Below the pieces are notes generated by a model, which worked only from the letters and a program-made list of their open reading frames with translations, did no database searches and had not been told where the DNA came from. Below, one piece after another: positions 45,333 to 54,221 of a stretch of DNA of 64,000 nt. Position 1 is the stretch's first letter; every line of letters starts with the position of its first letter. The position numbers were made by a program, and so were the translations under genes. This DNA is from Vreelandella populi (lineage in GTDB: Bacteria; Pseudomonadota; Gammaproteobacteria; Pseudomonadales; Halomonadaceae), in NCBI RefSeq assembly GCF_003989825.1, contig NZ_RZHE01000004.1, forward strand, positions 124,001 to 188,000. Direction: 5' to 3'.

Positions 45333-46196
45333 CTAGTACGCGGTTAACAGCTCGGTTTCGGGCTCAGGTGCCTGCATCTGGGCGATCTCCCACGCTTGCA
45401 CCATCTGCTTTTTAGGCAAGCCCCAGCGGTAACCACCTAACGCGCCGCTTTGTTGAATAACCCGGTGGCAAGGAATCCACAGCGCAATGGGGTTAGCACC
45501 CACTGCATTCCCCACGGCTCGCGACGATTTAGGCATGCCCAATGCCTGGGCAATATGCGTATAGCTTGCCAGCTGGCCTTCAGGAATGGTGAGTAGCGCC
45601 CGCCATACGGCAATCTGGAAATTAGTACCGGTCACGTGAAGCGATAATGTACTGGGCTTGGCTTTAGACTTTGCAAATAGCGCTTCAACCACATACGCCG
45701 TCACCTCAGGGCGATGATTAAGCGTGCTTCGCGGCCACTCTTTGGCAAGTCGCGCCAGCAGTTCATCGGCGCTCGTGGCATCCACAAAGCCCATACGGCA
45801 AATGCCGCGCGGCGTTACCGCTACCAGCACGCTACCTAGAGGCGTCGCATGCACGCCGTACTCTATATGTACGCCTTCCCCATGGCGCTTATGCTCGCCA
45901 GGGGTCACCGCTTCCAGCTGCACAAAGTGATCGTAAAGCCGCGAGCCACCGCTCAACCCAAGCTCGTGAGCCACATCAAGTAACGCGCGGGGTTTTTTTA
46001 ATAGCTGCTTCCCTCGCTCCAAGGTCAGGGCCTGTAAAAAGCGCTTGGGCGAGATACCGGCATAGCGGCAGAATAGACGCTGAAAATGGTAGGCACTTAA
46101 GTGGACATGAGCGGCGACCTCCTCCAGGCTGGGCTGCAGTACGGCTCGTTCCACCATATAAGCCATCGCCTTTTCGATACGCGCGTAATCATCCAT
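45333..46196 (-). CDS. AraC-type / O6-methylguanine-DNA methyltransferase fusion (Ada-like)
   Basis: A 287-residue protein with an AraC helix-turn-helix domain (about 20-100, [20 protein letters not shown]), a ribonuclease-like linker domain, and a C-terminal alkyltransferase domain with acceptor Cys243 in the motif PCHRV. The N-terminal metal-binding Ada domain, which senses methyl phosphotriesters in Escherichia coli Ada, is absent. Start ATG 46196 lies eight bases after AAGGAG. A perfect tandem 14-bp repeat sits 20-47 bases upstream. Confidence 0.92.
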   Translation of the reverse strand: MDDYARIEKAMAYMVERAVLQPSLEEVAAHVHLSAYHFQRLFCRYAGISPKRFLQALTLERGKQLLKKPRALLDVAHELGLSGGSRLYDHFVQLEAVTPGEHKRHGEGVHIEYGVHATPLGSVLVAVTPRGICRMGFVDATSADELLARLAKEWPRSTLNHRPEVTAYVVEALFAKSKAKPSTLSLHVTGTNFQIAVWRALLTIPEGQLASYTHIAQALGMPKSSRAVGNAVGANPIALWIPCHRVIQQSGALGGYRWGLPKKQMVQAWEIAQMQAPEPETELLTAY

Positions 46197-46215
46197 CGCC
46201 GGCTCCTTTGATTGA

Positions 46216-46243
46216 TATCCAAGCACTCTTATCCAAGCACTCT
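46216..46243. repeat. tandem 14-bp direct repeat upstream of the Ada-like gene
   Basis: TATCCAAGCACTCT occurs twice with no spacer (46216-46229 and 46230-46243). Head-to-tail sites of this kind suit AraC-type regulators, so it may be an autoregulatory site of the Ada-like protein. It could also be a chance duplication by slippage. Confidence 0.6.
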
Positions 46244-46357
46244 GTAGCGTAAGCGCTTCATGCCAGATTGCCGACCCGAATCTTGCGCACCTCAATTTTA
46301 TGCAATACGCCACCCCAACGTCATCTCACACTCCTCCTACTGTTTTGGAGGATCACC

Positions 46358-46951
46358 ATGAGCGTTTCACTATTACTACCCATGTCAGCCTTTGCCCTTG
46401 CAGCGTCTATTTCTCCTGGGCCGGTGAACCTAGTGTGCCTAAGTAGCGGTACCCACTACCCTATCGCAAAAGGATTAATCTTTGTCACCGGTGCCACACT
46501 GGGGTTTATAGCGTTGTTTCTAGGGGTTGGCGCAGGGCTTTACTCTTTGCTTACCACAGTACCACTGCTAGAAGTGTTGCTCCGCTGGGCAGGGGTGGCG
46601 TTTCTGCTTTATTTAAGTATCAAGCTAGCAATGGATGATGGCAAACTACCAGAACAGGCATCAGCAAAAGCACCGGGGTTTATGACGGGTGCTTTAATGC
46701 AGTGGCTAAACCCCAAAGCGTGGCTTGCCTCAGCTTCAGGGATTGGAGCTTATACAAGCGGCAATGACCTAACACAGATAGCGATGTTCGCGGCGCTCTA
46801 TCTGCCTATCTGTTGGTTATCATTGGCCAGTTGGGTATATGCAGGTGCGTCTTTAAGACGCTATATGCAGAATCCTCGGTTCTTGATGACCGTTAACCGA
46901 GCTTTAGCCGCGCTACTGGCTGCTAGTTGCGTGCTCTTAGTGCTCGACTAG
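46358..46951 (+). CDS. LysE/RhtB family exporter
   Basis: A 197-residue membrane protein of the LysE superfamily, with LAASISPGPVNLVCLSSGTHY at the N terminus and about five or six helices, including MQWLNPKAWLASASGIGAY. Start ATG 46358 follows GGAGG; a longer frame from 46268 is not supported. Its 3' end overlaps the convergent AraC gene by 15 bases. AraC-LysE pairs of this kind usually form a regulator-exporter module, with the exported amino acid or analogue as inducer. Confidence 0.88.
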   Translation: MSVSLLLPMSAFALAASISPGPVNLVCLSSGTHYPIAKGLIFVTGATLGFIALFLGVGAGLYSLLTTVPLLEVLLRWAGVAFLLYLSIKLAMDDGKLPEQASAKAPGFMTGALMQWLNPKAWLASASGIGAYTSGNDLTQIAMFAALYLPICWLSLASWVYAGASLRRYMQNPRFLMTVNRALAALLAASCVLLVLD

Positions 46952-47770
46952 CGTTTGCCGATACTGATTCGGCGTGGCCGCCACTAGCCGCTTGAAAGTT
47001 CTTTGAAAATGCGGCTGATCGTTAAAACCTGCGTTGAGTGCCGCTTCTACAATGGGCTTTCCCTGTTTAAGCTCTTGCTGCCCTAGCTGTATACGCCGGT
47101 TAATCAGGTAAGCATGAGGCGTTAAACCATAGTGCTGCTTGAAAGCACGAATCAAGTGTCCAGCACTATACCCTGAGAAGTCGCATATTTTATCAAGCGA
47201 CAGTTCGCAAGCGGCATTCACATTCATATACTCAGCCACTGCCCGTAATTCTTCAGGCGCTTTATGTTGTGATTGATCATGCGTTTGATCTAGCGCATGC
47301 ATCACCTCAAGCAGGTAATCGACAAGGGCTGCCTGCTTTTCACAAATACGCCGCTGGCTATTTAGCAAGCAGTCAGCCATTGCCAAGTAACGATCAAAAA
47401 GCCGTGGTTTAGATATCACCGCCGTTTTGATATCTAGCCACTCGGGAAATGCCAACAAACCTGCCCGATAACGCAAATCAGTCAGCCACTGCGTATCCAC
47501 ATACAGCATCAGGTAAGCCCAGGGCTCGTTCTGAATAGGATTACACGCATGCACCCAATGAGGGTTCATTAAAACCAGATCGCCCGCGCTGATGGCATAG
47601 GCCGCATCACGGTACTGAAACGTACTTCTACCAGCGGTTACCGCCCCCAACGACCAGTGCTCATGGCTATGTAGCGCATAACAAACCTGGCGGGCATCAT
47701 TAATCTTGCGCAACTCCACATAGGGCATCTGTGGGTCACGCCAAAATAGCGGAGAGCATAAAGACGGCAT
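46937..47770 (-). CDS. AraC-family transcriptional regulator
   Basis: A 277-residue regulator. An N-terminal cupin sensor (HSHEHWSLGAVTAG, AGDLVLMNPHWVHACNP) precedes two C-terminal helix-turn-helix motifs (SLDKICDFSGYSAGHLIRAFKQHYGLTPHAYL and PIVEAALNAGFNDQPHFQRTFKRL). I start at ATG 47770, with AGAG upstream; ATG 47728 is also possible. It probably controls the adjacent convergent LysE exporter. Confidence 0.87.
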   Translation of the reverse strand: MPSLCSPLFWRDPQMPYVELRKINDARQVCYALHSHEHWSLGAVTAGRSTFQYRDAAYAISAGDLVLMNPHWVHACNPIQNEPWAYLMLYVDTQWLTDLRYRAGLLAFPEWLDIKTAVISKPRLFDRYLAMADCLLNSQRRICEKQAALVDYLLEVMHALDQTHDQSQHKAPEELRAVAEYMNVNAACELSLDKICDFSGYSAGHLIRAFKQHYGLTPHAYLINRRIQLGQQELKQGKPIVEAALNAGFNDQPHFQRTFKRLVAATPNQYRQTLVEH

Positions 47771-47926
47771 ACGCAATTACTCTAACGGTAAAAATGGTAC
47801 TGGAAGTAACCACGCGATCAAATCTTCCCAACTGATCACCAGCTAGACAATAGTAGGCCACTGAACCACTATAAGTAACCGCTTTATACGGATATTAAAC
47901 AACGCCATTTCAGTCAGGAGGACAAC

Positions 47927-48742
47927 ATGGCCAACCGAACACCTGTGCATGATCATCGGGATGCTATTACCCTGTTTGCACGTATGGGTTATGCGGCACG
48001 CGGCGTTGTCTATCTTCTGGTCGGCGGCCTTGCCGCACTTGCCGCATTGGGTGAAGGGGGCCAGACCGAAGGCAGCCGTGGCGCTCTGGAAAGCGTTTTA
48101 ACCGCACCTTTTGGCAAGATACTGTTGGCAATCATTGCTTTGGGTCTTATTGGCTACGCGATGTGGCGCACCATCCAGGCGGTCAAGGATGCTGATCATC
48201 ACGGCACTGATGCAAAAGGCCTCGCCATTCGGGCAGGCCTAATGGTCAGTGCCGTCACTCATATACTGCTGGCCTTCTACGCCGCCAGTCTGATCTTTCG
48301 CTTGGGTGGCTCTTCTGGTGATTCGGGTGGATCTGAAGGCATCGTCAGCTGGCTTTTGCAACAGCCTCTTGGGCGCTGGTTGGTCGGTGCGGTAGGCCTA
48401 GCCATTATCGGTGCAGGGATTGCCCATGGTATAAAAGGCCTGAAAACCAAATTTGATAAAAACTTCGATATGCCGGTACATATTCAGCGCTGGGCCTATC
48501 CGGTGTGCCGCTTTGGGCTCACCATACGCGGCCTGGTATTCGTGATTGTGGGCAGCTTCTTTCTTATTGCCGCCTATCAGATAAGCCCTAGCGAAGCAGG
48601 CGGTACAGAAGAGGTATTCAGTACGCTGCGAAGCCAGGCCTATGGCCAGTGGCTGTTGGCATTTGTTGCTATTGGGTTATTCGCGTTTGGCGCCTATAGT
48701 GTATTAGCTGCTATTTATCGCCGTATTAACCCAGCGATGTAG
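47927..48742 (+). CDS. DUF1206 membrane protein
   Basis: A 271-residue membrane protein with three internally related two-helix units. The pattern ARMGYAARGVVYLLVGGLA recurs as AIRAGLMVSAVTHILLAFYA and CRFGLTIRGLVFVIVGSFF, each followed by a second helix. This is the threefold repeat of the DUF1206 family, whose role is unknown. It has a good GGAGG site. The YqaA-like gene follows nine bases later. Confidence 0.88.
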   Translation: MANRTPVHDHRDAITLFARMGYAARGVVYLLVGGLAALAALGEGGQTEGSRGALESVLTAPFGKILLAIIALGLIGYAMWRTIQAVKDADHHGTDAKGLAIRAGLMVSAVTHILLAFYAASLIFRLGGSSGDSGGSEGIVSWLLQQPLGRWLVGAVGLAIIGAGIAHGIKGLKTKFDKNFDMPVHIQRWAYPVCRFGLTIRGLVFVIVGSFFLIAAYQISPSEAGGTEEVFSTLRSQAYGQWLLAFVAIGLFAFGAYSVLAAIYRRINPAM

Positions 48743-48751
48743 ACCTCGCCC

Positions 48752-49354
48752 ATGGCCATTGCATCAAAACGTATGAAGGCGTGGATTGAACGCATAAACG
48801 GTTCAAAGAACATGCTATGGCTACTGGGCGTTCTTTCGTTTTTGGAAACCATCATCCTGCCCATTCCTCTTGAGCTGATGATGATTCCCCTGATGGCCAG
48901 CAACCGATCGCGTATCTGGTACATGGCGGCGGTTACCACCGCGGGCTGCCTTGTCGCGTCGCTGGTCGGCTACGGGGTAGGCATGCTGCTATTCCAAACG
49001 ATAGGCACTTGGTTTATTGATTTCACGGGTATACAGGATAGCTTCCAGGCCTTCCAAACCTTTTTTAACCAATACGGTTTTGCCTCCATATTGGCTATCG
49101 GCATTTTGCCGATCCCCTTTCAGATAGCAATGATTACCGCGGGACTTTCAGGCTACCCGATTCTGTTGTTCGCCTTGGCCGCTCTGATTGCTCGCGGCCT
49201 GCGCTATTTCGGCCTAGCTTGGCTTGTCTACCGCTTTGGTCACGACGTACTCGTTCTCTGGAAACGCCATGCGCTGATCACAAGCCTTGTAGGCGGCGTG
49301 GCGGTACTATTGCTAGTGCTTGGGCTGCAGCTTTTATCCGGACTGGTGATATAG
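48752..49354 (+). CDS. YqaA-type VTT/DedA-like membrane protein
   Basis: A 200-residue membrane protein of the SNARE-associated/VTT superfamily, with FLETIILPIPLELMMIPLM, then the GCLVASLVGYGVGMLLF glycine-rich segment and FNQYGFASILAIGILPIPFQIAMITAGLSG. Close relatives are YqaA proteins, thought to move lipids across the inner membrane. It follows the DUF1206 gene and is probably co-transcribed. The C-terminal helix is extra compared with Escherichia coli YqaA. Confidence 0.85.
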   Translation: MAIASKRMKAWIERINGSKNMLWLLGVLSFLETIILPIPLELMMIPLMASNRSRIWYMAAVTTAGCLVASLVGYGVGMLLFQTIGTWFIDFTGIQDSFQAFQTFFNQYGFASILAIGILPIPFQIAMITAGLSGYPILLFALAALIARGLRYFGLAWLVYRFGHDVLVLWKRHALITSLVGGVAVLLLVLGLQLLSGLVI

Positions 49355-49360
49355 GCAGCC

Positions 49361-49678
49361 CTAAAACCCGTAATTCCGCTCCACTTTGGCAATCCGGGTT
49401 TTAAAGTGCTTATACCACTGCCGATGCCCCAATCGCTGGGCTTCTTTATGCTCAGCATGCGCCTTCCACGCTTTGATCGAGTCAAGATCCGCCCAATAGG
49501 AAACGGTAACACCCACCTCATTTCGAGCCGATTCCACACCTAGAAATCCTGACTGCTGGGCAGCCAGTTCAACCATGCGTACCGCCATCTCATCATAGCC
49601 ATCTTCGATATCCGTACGCACAGAGGTAAAAATCACCGCGTAGTAAGGCGGTTCAGGAGTGTTGGCAATATTGGGCAT
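49361..49678 (-). CDS. antibiotic-biosynthesis-monooxygenase (ABM) domain protein
   Basis: A 105-residue dimeric ferredoxin-like-fold protein with the ABM pattern YYAVIFTSVRTD, QQSGFLGVESARNEVGVTVSYWADLDSIKAWKAHAEHKEAQ. It resembles the YqjZ branch. Family members include quinol and heme monooxygenases; which applies is unknown. It converges on the YqaA-like gene with six bases between stops. Confidence 0.85.
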   Translation of the reverse strand: MPNIANTPEPPYYAVIFTSVRTDIEDGYDEMAVRMVELAAQQSGFLGVESARNEVGVTVSYWADLDSIKAWKAHAEHKEAQRLGHRQWYKHFKTRIAKVERNYGF

Positions 49679-49763
49679 GGGCTTAATACGCTATTAAAAT
49701 TAACATGTTATAAAAAATACTTTCCATCGTAATCAATATCAAACTGCCAACAGTATTATAAAT

Positions 49764-49791
49764 AAAACGCCCTCATTTAAGAGGGCGTTTT
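49764..49791. terminator. intrinsic terminator after the MAPEG gene
   Basis: An 11-bp perfect stem AAAACGCCCTC/GAGGGCGTTTT with a six-base loop. It lies 12 bases after the MAPEG stop on the minus strand, and a T-rich tail follows on that strand. Confidence 0.85.
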
Positions 49792-49802
49792 AGCAGCAAC
49801 TG

Positions 49803-50225
49803 TTAGATAAGTACCGTTAGTATCTGAATGCACATAATGATCATGCATAAGATCCCCACACCATAGGAAATCGTTCGCCAAGGCTGAAGCGCGTTCAGAT
49901 AACACAGCGTGTGGCAGTAGCGCGAAGCGGTAAATAACATAAAGAGCCACATGGCGAGCCCTGAAGAGGCGCCCACCAGAACGTAAGCAACGCCCAGTCC
50001 CAGAAAAATGGGGATATTCTCCAGATCATTCGACCAGGCTTTGCTGGCCTTTTGCACCTGCGGCAACTCCTCTTGCGCAGGCGACTTGCCCGCCATCGCC
50101 GCATCCTCCGGCGTTTTAAAGGTCATTTTCGTGATGCGATGAAAGCCCTGATATAAAGACGTGGCAAACATCTTCGCAAACAGCAGCACCGTCGCCAGCG
50201 CATACCAATAAACGGCCTCATCCAT
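49803..50225 (-). CDS. MAPEG-family membrane protein
   Basis: A 140-residue protein with four hydrophobic helices and the MAPEG pattern SNDLENIPIFLGLGVAYVLVG, followed by FTASRYCHTLCYLNALQPWR. The family includes microsomal glutathione S-transferase 1 and related membrane detoxification enzymes. It is a single-gene unit ending in the 49764-49791 terminator. Confidence 0.87.
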   Translation of the reverse strand: MDEAVYWYALATVLLFAKMFATSLYQGFHRITKMTFKTPEDAAMAGKSPAQEELPQVQKASKAWSNDLENIPIFLGLGVAYVLVGASSGLAMWLFMLFTASRYCHTLCYLNALQPWRTISYGVGILCMIIMCIQILTVLI

Positions 50226-50376
50226 AATGCCTCCGGTAAGATTTAGTCCTAGTTAACACATGATTGCGTAGTGAGAGCTTCACTGCTCAAGCATAGCCAC
50301 TTTCCGAGTCTATGTGTTTGCTGTTTAATACAGGTCATGCGATGAAGCCCGTTCATCAACGAAGCAGGTTGCCACC

Positions 50377-51179
50377 ATGGCCAACTTTATCCTGCCCGGT
50401 AACGCCGCTTATTTGAATTTTCAGCAGCGCTTACCCGCCCCAAGCCTTCGCCCGTGGGTACAATGTCTTTGGTCGATGGGCGGGCAAAGCCCCCTTGCGC
50501 CTCCCATCGTAGAAAAGCTTTACCCAGATGCAGGCGCCAGCCTCACCATCAAGCTGGCCAGCGCTCGCCCGATCATTACGCTCTGCTTTAACAAGCACAC
50601 CCTGCTTGAGACGTTTGATCCTTCCATCACCCGCCTGGGTATTCGGTTCAAGCCGGCCAGTGTTTATAGCCTGCTTGGCCTGGTCCCGGAGCAGTTGATC
50701 GATGCGCACTTAAGCCTGGGCGATGATATAAAACCTTTCTGGATGAGTAGTTTGACACCAGTGTCGAACGCTTTCATTCGCTCGACACTCGGCAGGCACT
50801 CGACCTGCTGGAAACATGGCTGCTGAATTTAATGGAAAGCCGGGCCCCTGCCCAAAGCCGCACCCCAAGGGTCGTTCAAGCCATCCATCAGCTCCAGCTC
50901 CCGCCCAAGCAGTTAGCCGCCCATCTAGGGTTTACACCACGTACCCTCGAGCGCAGGTTGAAACGTGAAGTAGGCGTCTCGCCAGGCGCGCTGGTGGCGT
51001 ATGCGCGCCTTGAACGAGCGCGCCAGTGCCTGCTTGAAACCAATCTGCCTCTATCGGAAATAGCCTTGCACTGCGGCTATTACGATCAGGCACATTTTAC
51101 GCACTCTTTTCAAAGCCTGACCTATGAAACGCCGGCCATTTACCGCAAGCGAAAATTGTCGCAAATTTACAAGGCGTAG
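50377..51179 (+). pseudogene. AraC-family regulator disrupted by a frameshift
   Basis: Two frames together make one AraC-type regulator. The 5' part (50377 to about 50750) encodes the N-terminal sensor domain, ending in LGDDIKPFWMSS before it runs into nonsense and a stop at 50826. In the -1 frame from TTT at 50751 the protein continues FDTSVERFHSLDTRQALDLL to the start of the second open frame at 50832, which encodes the helix-turn-helix (QLAAHLGFTPRTLERRLKREVG, LSEIALHCGYYDQAHFTHSF). Restoring one T in the run at 50751-50753 repairs the gene. It is either a real mutation or a sequencing error. The AhpD-like gene follows. Confidence 0.85.
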
Positions 51180-51230
51180 CGCGCGCACCTTTATAAGCTG
51201 AGGCCTTCATCAATCAACGAGGTCACCGTC

Positions 51231-51686
51231 ATGTCTCAGCGTATTGCTCAACAAGCCGTCTACAAGATGATGCCACGCCTTGCCAAGCATTTAGTGCCCT
51301 TGGGCGAAGTGATGCCCGACAGTGCGGTAACGCCCACCATCATTCACCTGGTCAAATTACGCGTCTCCCAGATCAACCAGTGCTGCTTTTGCCAGCATAT
51401 GCATACCCAAGAGGCCAGAAACGATGGCGAGCATCAGGTAAGGTTGGACGTACTGCCCGCCTGGCGGGAAGCCCCCTGCTTCAACCAGCAGGAACGCGCC
51501 GCCCTGGAGTGGGCCGAAGCCCTTACGTTAATCAGCCAACAGACGATTAGCGACAGCGCCTATCAGAATGCTCTGGCCGCGTTTGGCGAACAGGACCTTC
51601 TTGAACTGACCACGGTGATTCTGGCCATTAATAGTTGGAACCGGGTCGCGGTGAGTATACAGTTTGTGCCCGATATCTCGCTATAA
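51231..51686 (+). CDS. carboxymuconolactone decarboxylase (AhpD-like) family protein
   Basis: A 151-residue alpha-helical protein of the CMD family with the redox CxxC plus His motif NQCCFCQHMHTQEARNDGE and LEWAEALTLISQQ. Such proteins act as peroxidase partners or decarboxylases; AhpD-type disulfide chemistry is likelier here because the cysteine pair and His are kept. It lies 51 bp after the broken AraC gene, which would normally regulate it. Confidence 0.85.
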   Translation: MSQRIAQQAVYKMMPRLAKHLVPLGEVMPDSAVTPTIIHLVKLRVSQINQCCFCQHMHTQEARNDGEHQVRLDVLPAWREAPCFNQQERAALEWAEALTLISQQTISDSAYQNALAAFGEQDLLELTTVILAINSWNRVAVSIQFVPDISL

Positions 51687-51809
51687 ACCGAAAAAGGCAT
51701 CGCAAGCCAGTGGTACGGGCTGCGATGCCTTGATTAAGCGCTCGGCTTCTCAAAGCCAACCCACTCGTTTACTATGCGCCACCCTCAATCCTCAAGCTCC
51801 CAGGCCGCC

Positions 51810-52553
51810 ATGTCCTTTAACGCCCTCTATACCGATCTTTCCGGCTATTACGATTTAATGTGCGAGGACATCGACTACCCGGCGCAAAGTAACGCGGTTC
51901 GCAGGCTTCACCAAATTTTCGGTAACGGCGGCAATGCTCACCTTGATCTCGCCTGCGGCACCGGCCCCCACGTTCGTCATTTTATTGATCATGGCTACTT
52001 GAGTAGCGGCTTGGATATCAACCAGCCCATGCTGGATATCGCCGCCATGCGCTGCCCGGAAGCCCAGTTTACGTGCCAGGATATGGGTAGTTTTAACGTA
52101 AGCGACCCGCAGGATCTAATTACCTGTTTTCTGTATTCAATTCACTACAGCGACGGGATTGAAAAGCTCAAGGCGTGTATTGCTAGCGCACACGGTGCTT
52201 TAAAGCGTGGCGGAGTTTTCTGCTTTAACGCGGTCGATAAAGACAAAATCGATAACGATCTGTTTGTGAAACACACCGCGAGAAAAGCTGACGATGTATT
52301 CACGTTTCGCTCGGGGTGGTATTACAGCGGCAGCGGAGAAAAGCAGGCTCTCAAACTCAGCATCGAAAAAACCAACGCGCGCGATACCCAGATATGGAAC
52401 GACGAACATCCCATGGTAGCGGTTAGTTTTCCTGAGTTAATTACCCTTCTTGAGCGCTATTTCGAGGTTCATGTATTCGAGCATAACTTTGAAGCCATTA
52501 CGCCCTGGAACAATACCTCGGGGAATGCCATTTTTGTTTGCGTGAAGATTTAA
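51810..52553 (+). CDS. class I SAM-dependent methyltransferase
   Basis: A 247-residue methyltransferase with the AdoMet motif HLDLACGTGPHVRHFIDHGY and motif II-like SGLDINQPMLDIA. The substrate is unknown. I prefer ATG 51810, where family-like sequence starts (MSFNALYTDLSGYYD), to ATG 51774. Neither has a strong ribosome binding site. Confidence 0.82.
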   Translation: MSFNALYTDLSGYYDLMCEDIDYPAQSNAVRRLHQIFGNGGNAHLDLACGTGPHVRHFIDHGYLSSGLDINQPMLDIAAMRCPEAQFTCQDMGSFNVSDPQDLITCFLYSIHYSDGIEKLKACIASAHGALKRGGVFCFNAVDKDKIDNDLFVKHTARKADDVFTFRSGWYYSGSGEKQALKLSIEKTNARDTQIWNDEHPMVAVSFPELITLLERYFEVHVFEHNFEAITPWNNTSGNAIFVCVKI

Positions 52554-52602
52554 CCCTTCGCGGCGCCTGCATATAGCTATTCAGTAGCGTTACTGGACTC
52601 AG

Positions 52603-53007
52603 TTACTGGACATAGTAGCCGCTTACTTTCCAAACGCCTTCTTCAAAGTGTGGCGTAATGGTCTCGGTAATGTTGGGCTTATTTGAAAACCGCGTTTGAT
52701 AGGTGAATTCCCGGTAATCGTTTTTAGGCGCGCCGGGCATCGAGGTTTCATTGATAACCCGTGTGCGGCGCCGAGATTCCACCGTTCCGAAATCACGACG
52801 TGCCGCGCTAATGGTCCGTTCCAGCATGTTGGGTGAAAGCGGGCGTTGCAGCAGAGGTGAGGCTTTTTCCCACGCCAGTTCATATTCGCCGCTATCAATT
52901 GCTTCAAGCCATGCCAGTACTGCTGCTTCTGCCGCATCGGTATTCGCCTGGGCATAGGGCGCTAGCAGTAACAAGGTTGTGATGAAACAGGTTAACGTTT
53001 TGGGCAT
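52603..53007 (-). CDS. DUF4019 secreted protein
   Basis: A 134-residue protein with a signal peptide (about 1-21, ending YAQA) and a DUF4019-like domain: AWLEAIDSGEYELAWEKASPLLQ, then FTYQTRFSNKPNITETITPHFEEGVWKVSGYYVQ. The fold resembles NTF2-like or DUF3887 stress proteins. The function is unknown; it is periplasmic. Confidence 0.82.
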   Translation of the reverse strand: MPKTLTCFITTLLLLAPYAQANTDAAEAAVLAWLEAIDSGEYELAWEKASPLLQRPLSPNMLERTISAARRDFGTVESRRRTRVINETSMPGAPKNDYREFTYQTRFSNKPNITETITPHFEEGVWKVSGYYVQ

Positions 53008-53089
53008 GGATAACTCTTGGCGGTGATAAGAAAGTTGATGGACTTAAGTAATTATCGGAACCAGGAGCAATTTCTTTAGAAGTAAATTA

Positions 53090-53488
53090 TTACAACCAGA
53101 CAAGGCCGCTATACGGTTTTGATTTTAGAGCCTCTAAACGGCTTTCCAGCCCGCCCACGTGAATTTCCAGCTTATGGCCATCAGGGTCCAGTATGTACAC
53201 CGAGCGCCCTTCGCTTTTATTCACTTTCCACTGTGGCACGCCTGCGTCTATCAAACGCATACAACAGGCATCAAAATCCGAAGCCGCAATATCGAAGGCA
53301 AAGTGGGTGTAGTCATTTTTTGGACATGGCTCATCGCATGAGAGGCACAGCCATAAATCGCCAGCCGACAGGTAAGCGCCACTTTCCCATTTCACATAGC
53401 CTTTCAGCCCTAGTACTTGAGTGTAAAAGTGCAGTGAGCGCTCTAAATCGCTGACGGCCAGGGTAATATGGTTCAGTCCAGTAATCAT
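53090..53488 (-). CDS. FosA-family fosfomycin/glutathione transferase-like VOC protein
   Basis: A 132-residue VOC metalloenzyme. Start MITGLNHITLAVSDLERS, metal ligands His7, His62 (DYTHFAF) and Glu108 (HKLEIHVG), and the KSEGRSVYILDPDGHKLE potassium-loop region match FosA, which opens the fosfomycin epoxide with glutathione. Chromosomal FosA-like genes are common in gammaproteobacteria, so real resistance is not proven. Start ATG 53488 follows AGAG; GTG 53506 is the alternative. Confidence 0.85.
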   Translation of the reverse strand: MITGLNHITLAVSDLERSLHFYTQVLGLKGYVKWESGAYLSAGDLWLCLSCDEPCPKNDYTHFAFDIAASDFDACCMRLIDAGVPQWKVNKSEGRSVYILDPDGHKLEIHVGGLESRLEALKSKPYSGLVWL

Positions 53489-53648
53489 CGATATCTCTTT
53501 TATCACTCAACCATGAACCAGCTTTGGGGTGGGCTATTCAGGTACAACATGGGTAGCGTTAAAGCCAGTACCCACGTTGCATTAATGGCCCGGCAAGACA
53601 GATAGCAAACTCCCCTGCCCTATCGGCTACTGCTGCAGTTCTATAAGT

Positions 53649-54137
53649 TCAGGATGCTGAACCTGTGCCGCCGTTCGCATCTGGGCGTTGCTGGTGCTGA
53701 AGACCCATTAGGAAATTGCGAAGCACCTGGTCTTTACACTCACGATAATTTTTATGACTGGGTTTGCGGAAAAACGCGCTTAACTCATGCTGACTGATAA
53801 TAAAGCCTGCCTGCTCGAAAATACCTAAAATATCGTCAGCTTTTAAATTCAGGGCAATGCGCAGCTTCTGGAAGACCATATTATTATTCAAATTGCTTTC
53901 AGGCGCGGGCTGCTCGCCGTCGCGTTTGCCACGTTTGTAACTGATAAACCCATTAAGAAACGCAGCCAGTTCCTTATCCCTCATTTTGAGGAAGCCTTCA
54001 TCTTCTTCCTTTTTCAGCCACCCAGATACCTGCTCAGCGGTCGCCTCAAACTCTGCCAACGAAAAAATTTTCAATACGGCATTATCTTTTAAATCAAAGC
54101 AATAGCGTATGCGGCGCAGAATATCATTATTGGTCAA
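53649..54137 (-). CDS. DUF1456 protein (YehS-like)
   Basis: A 162-residue protein with two DUF1456 repeats: NNDILRRIRYCFDLKDNAVLKIF (about 3-25) and NNNMVFQKLRIALNLKADDILGIFEQAG (about 84-111). I place the start at TTG 54137, because AGGAG lies at ideal spacing and family proteins begin with (M)TNND. The ATG at 54176 would add 13 unrelated residues. The function is unknown; repeats of this kind are thought to bind nucleic acid or protein. Confidence 0.86.
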   Translation of the reverse strand: MTNNDILRRIRYCFDLKDNAVLKIFSLAEFEATAEQVSGWLKKEEDEGFLKMRDKELAAFLNGFISYKRGKRDGEQPAPESNLNNNMVFQKLRIALNLKADDILGIFEQAGFIISQHELSAFFRKPSHKNYRECKDQVLRNFLMGLQHQQRPDANGGTGSAS

Positions 54138-54221
54138 AATACAGCTCCTAGTCTTAGGGAAACCCAACACGGTCAATGGTTACATCTATCATGGATATTT
54201 CCATGTTTATCACACAGCTGA

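Noticed and set aside
50832-51179. Separate small AraC-type gene starting at 50832
   Set aside because: The frame extends upstream in register with the missing middle of the preceding gene, and a one-base insertion fuses the two into a normal AraC regulator.
53090-53488. Calling this gene proven fosfomycin resistance
   Set aside because: Metal and potassium-site motifs fit FosA, but chromosomal FosA-like proteins are not always active, so only a family-level call is justified.
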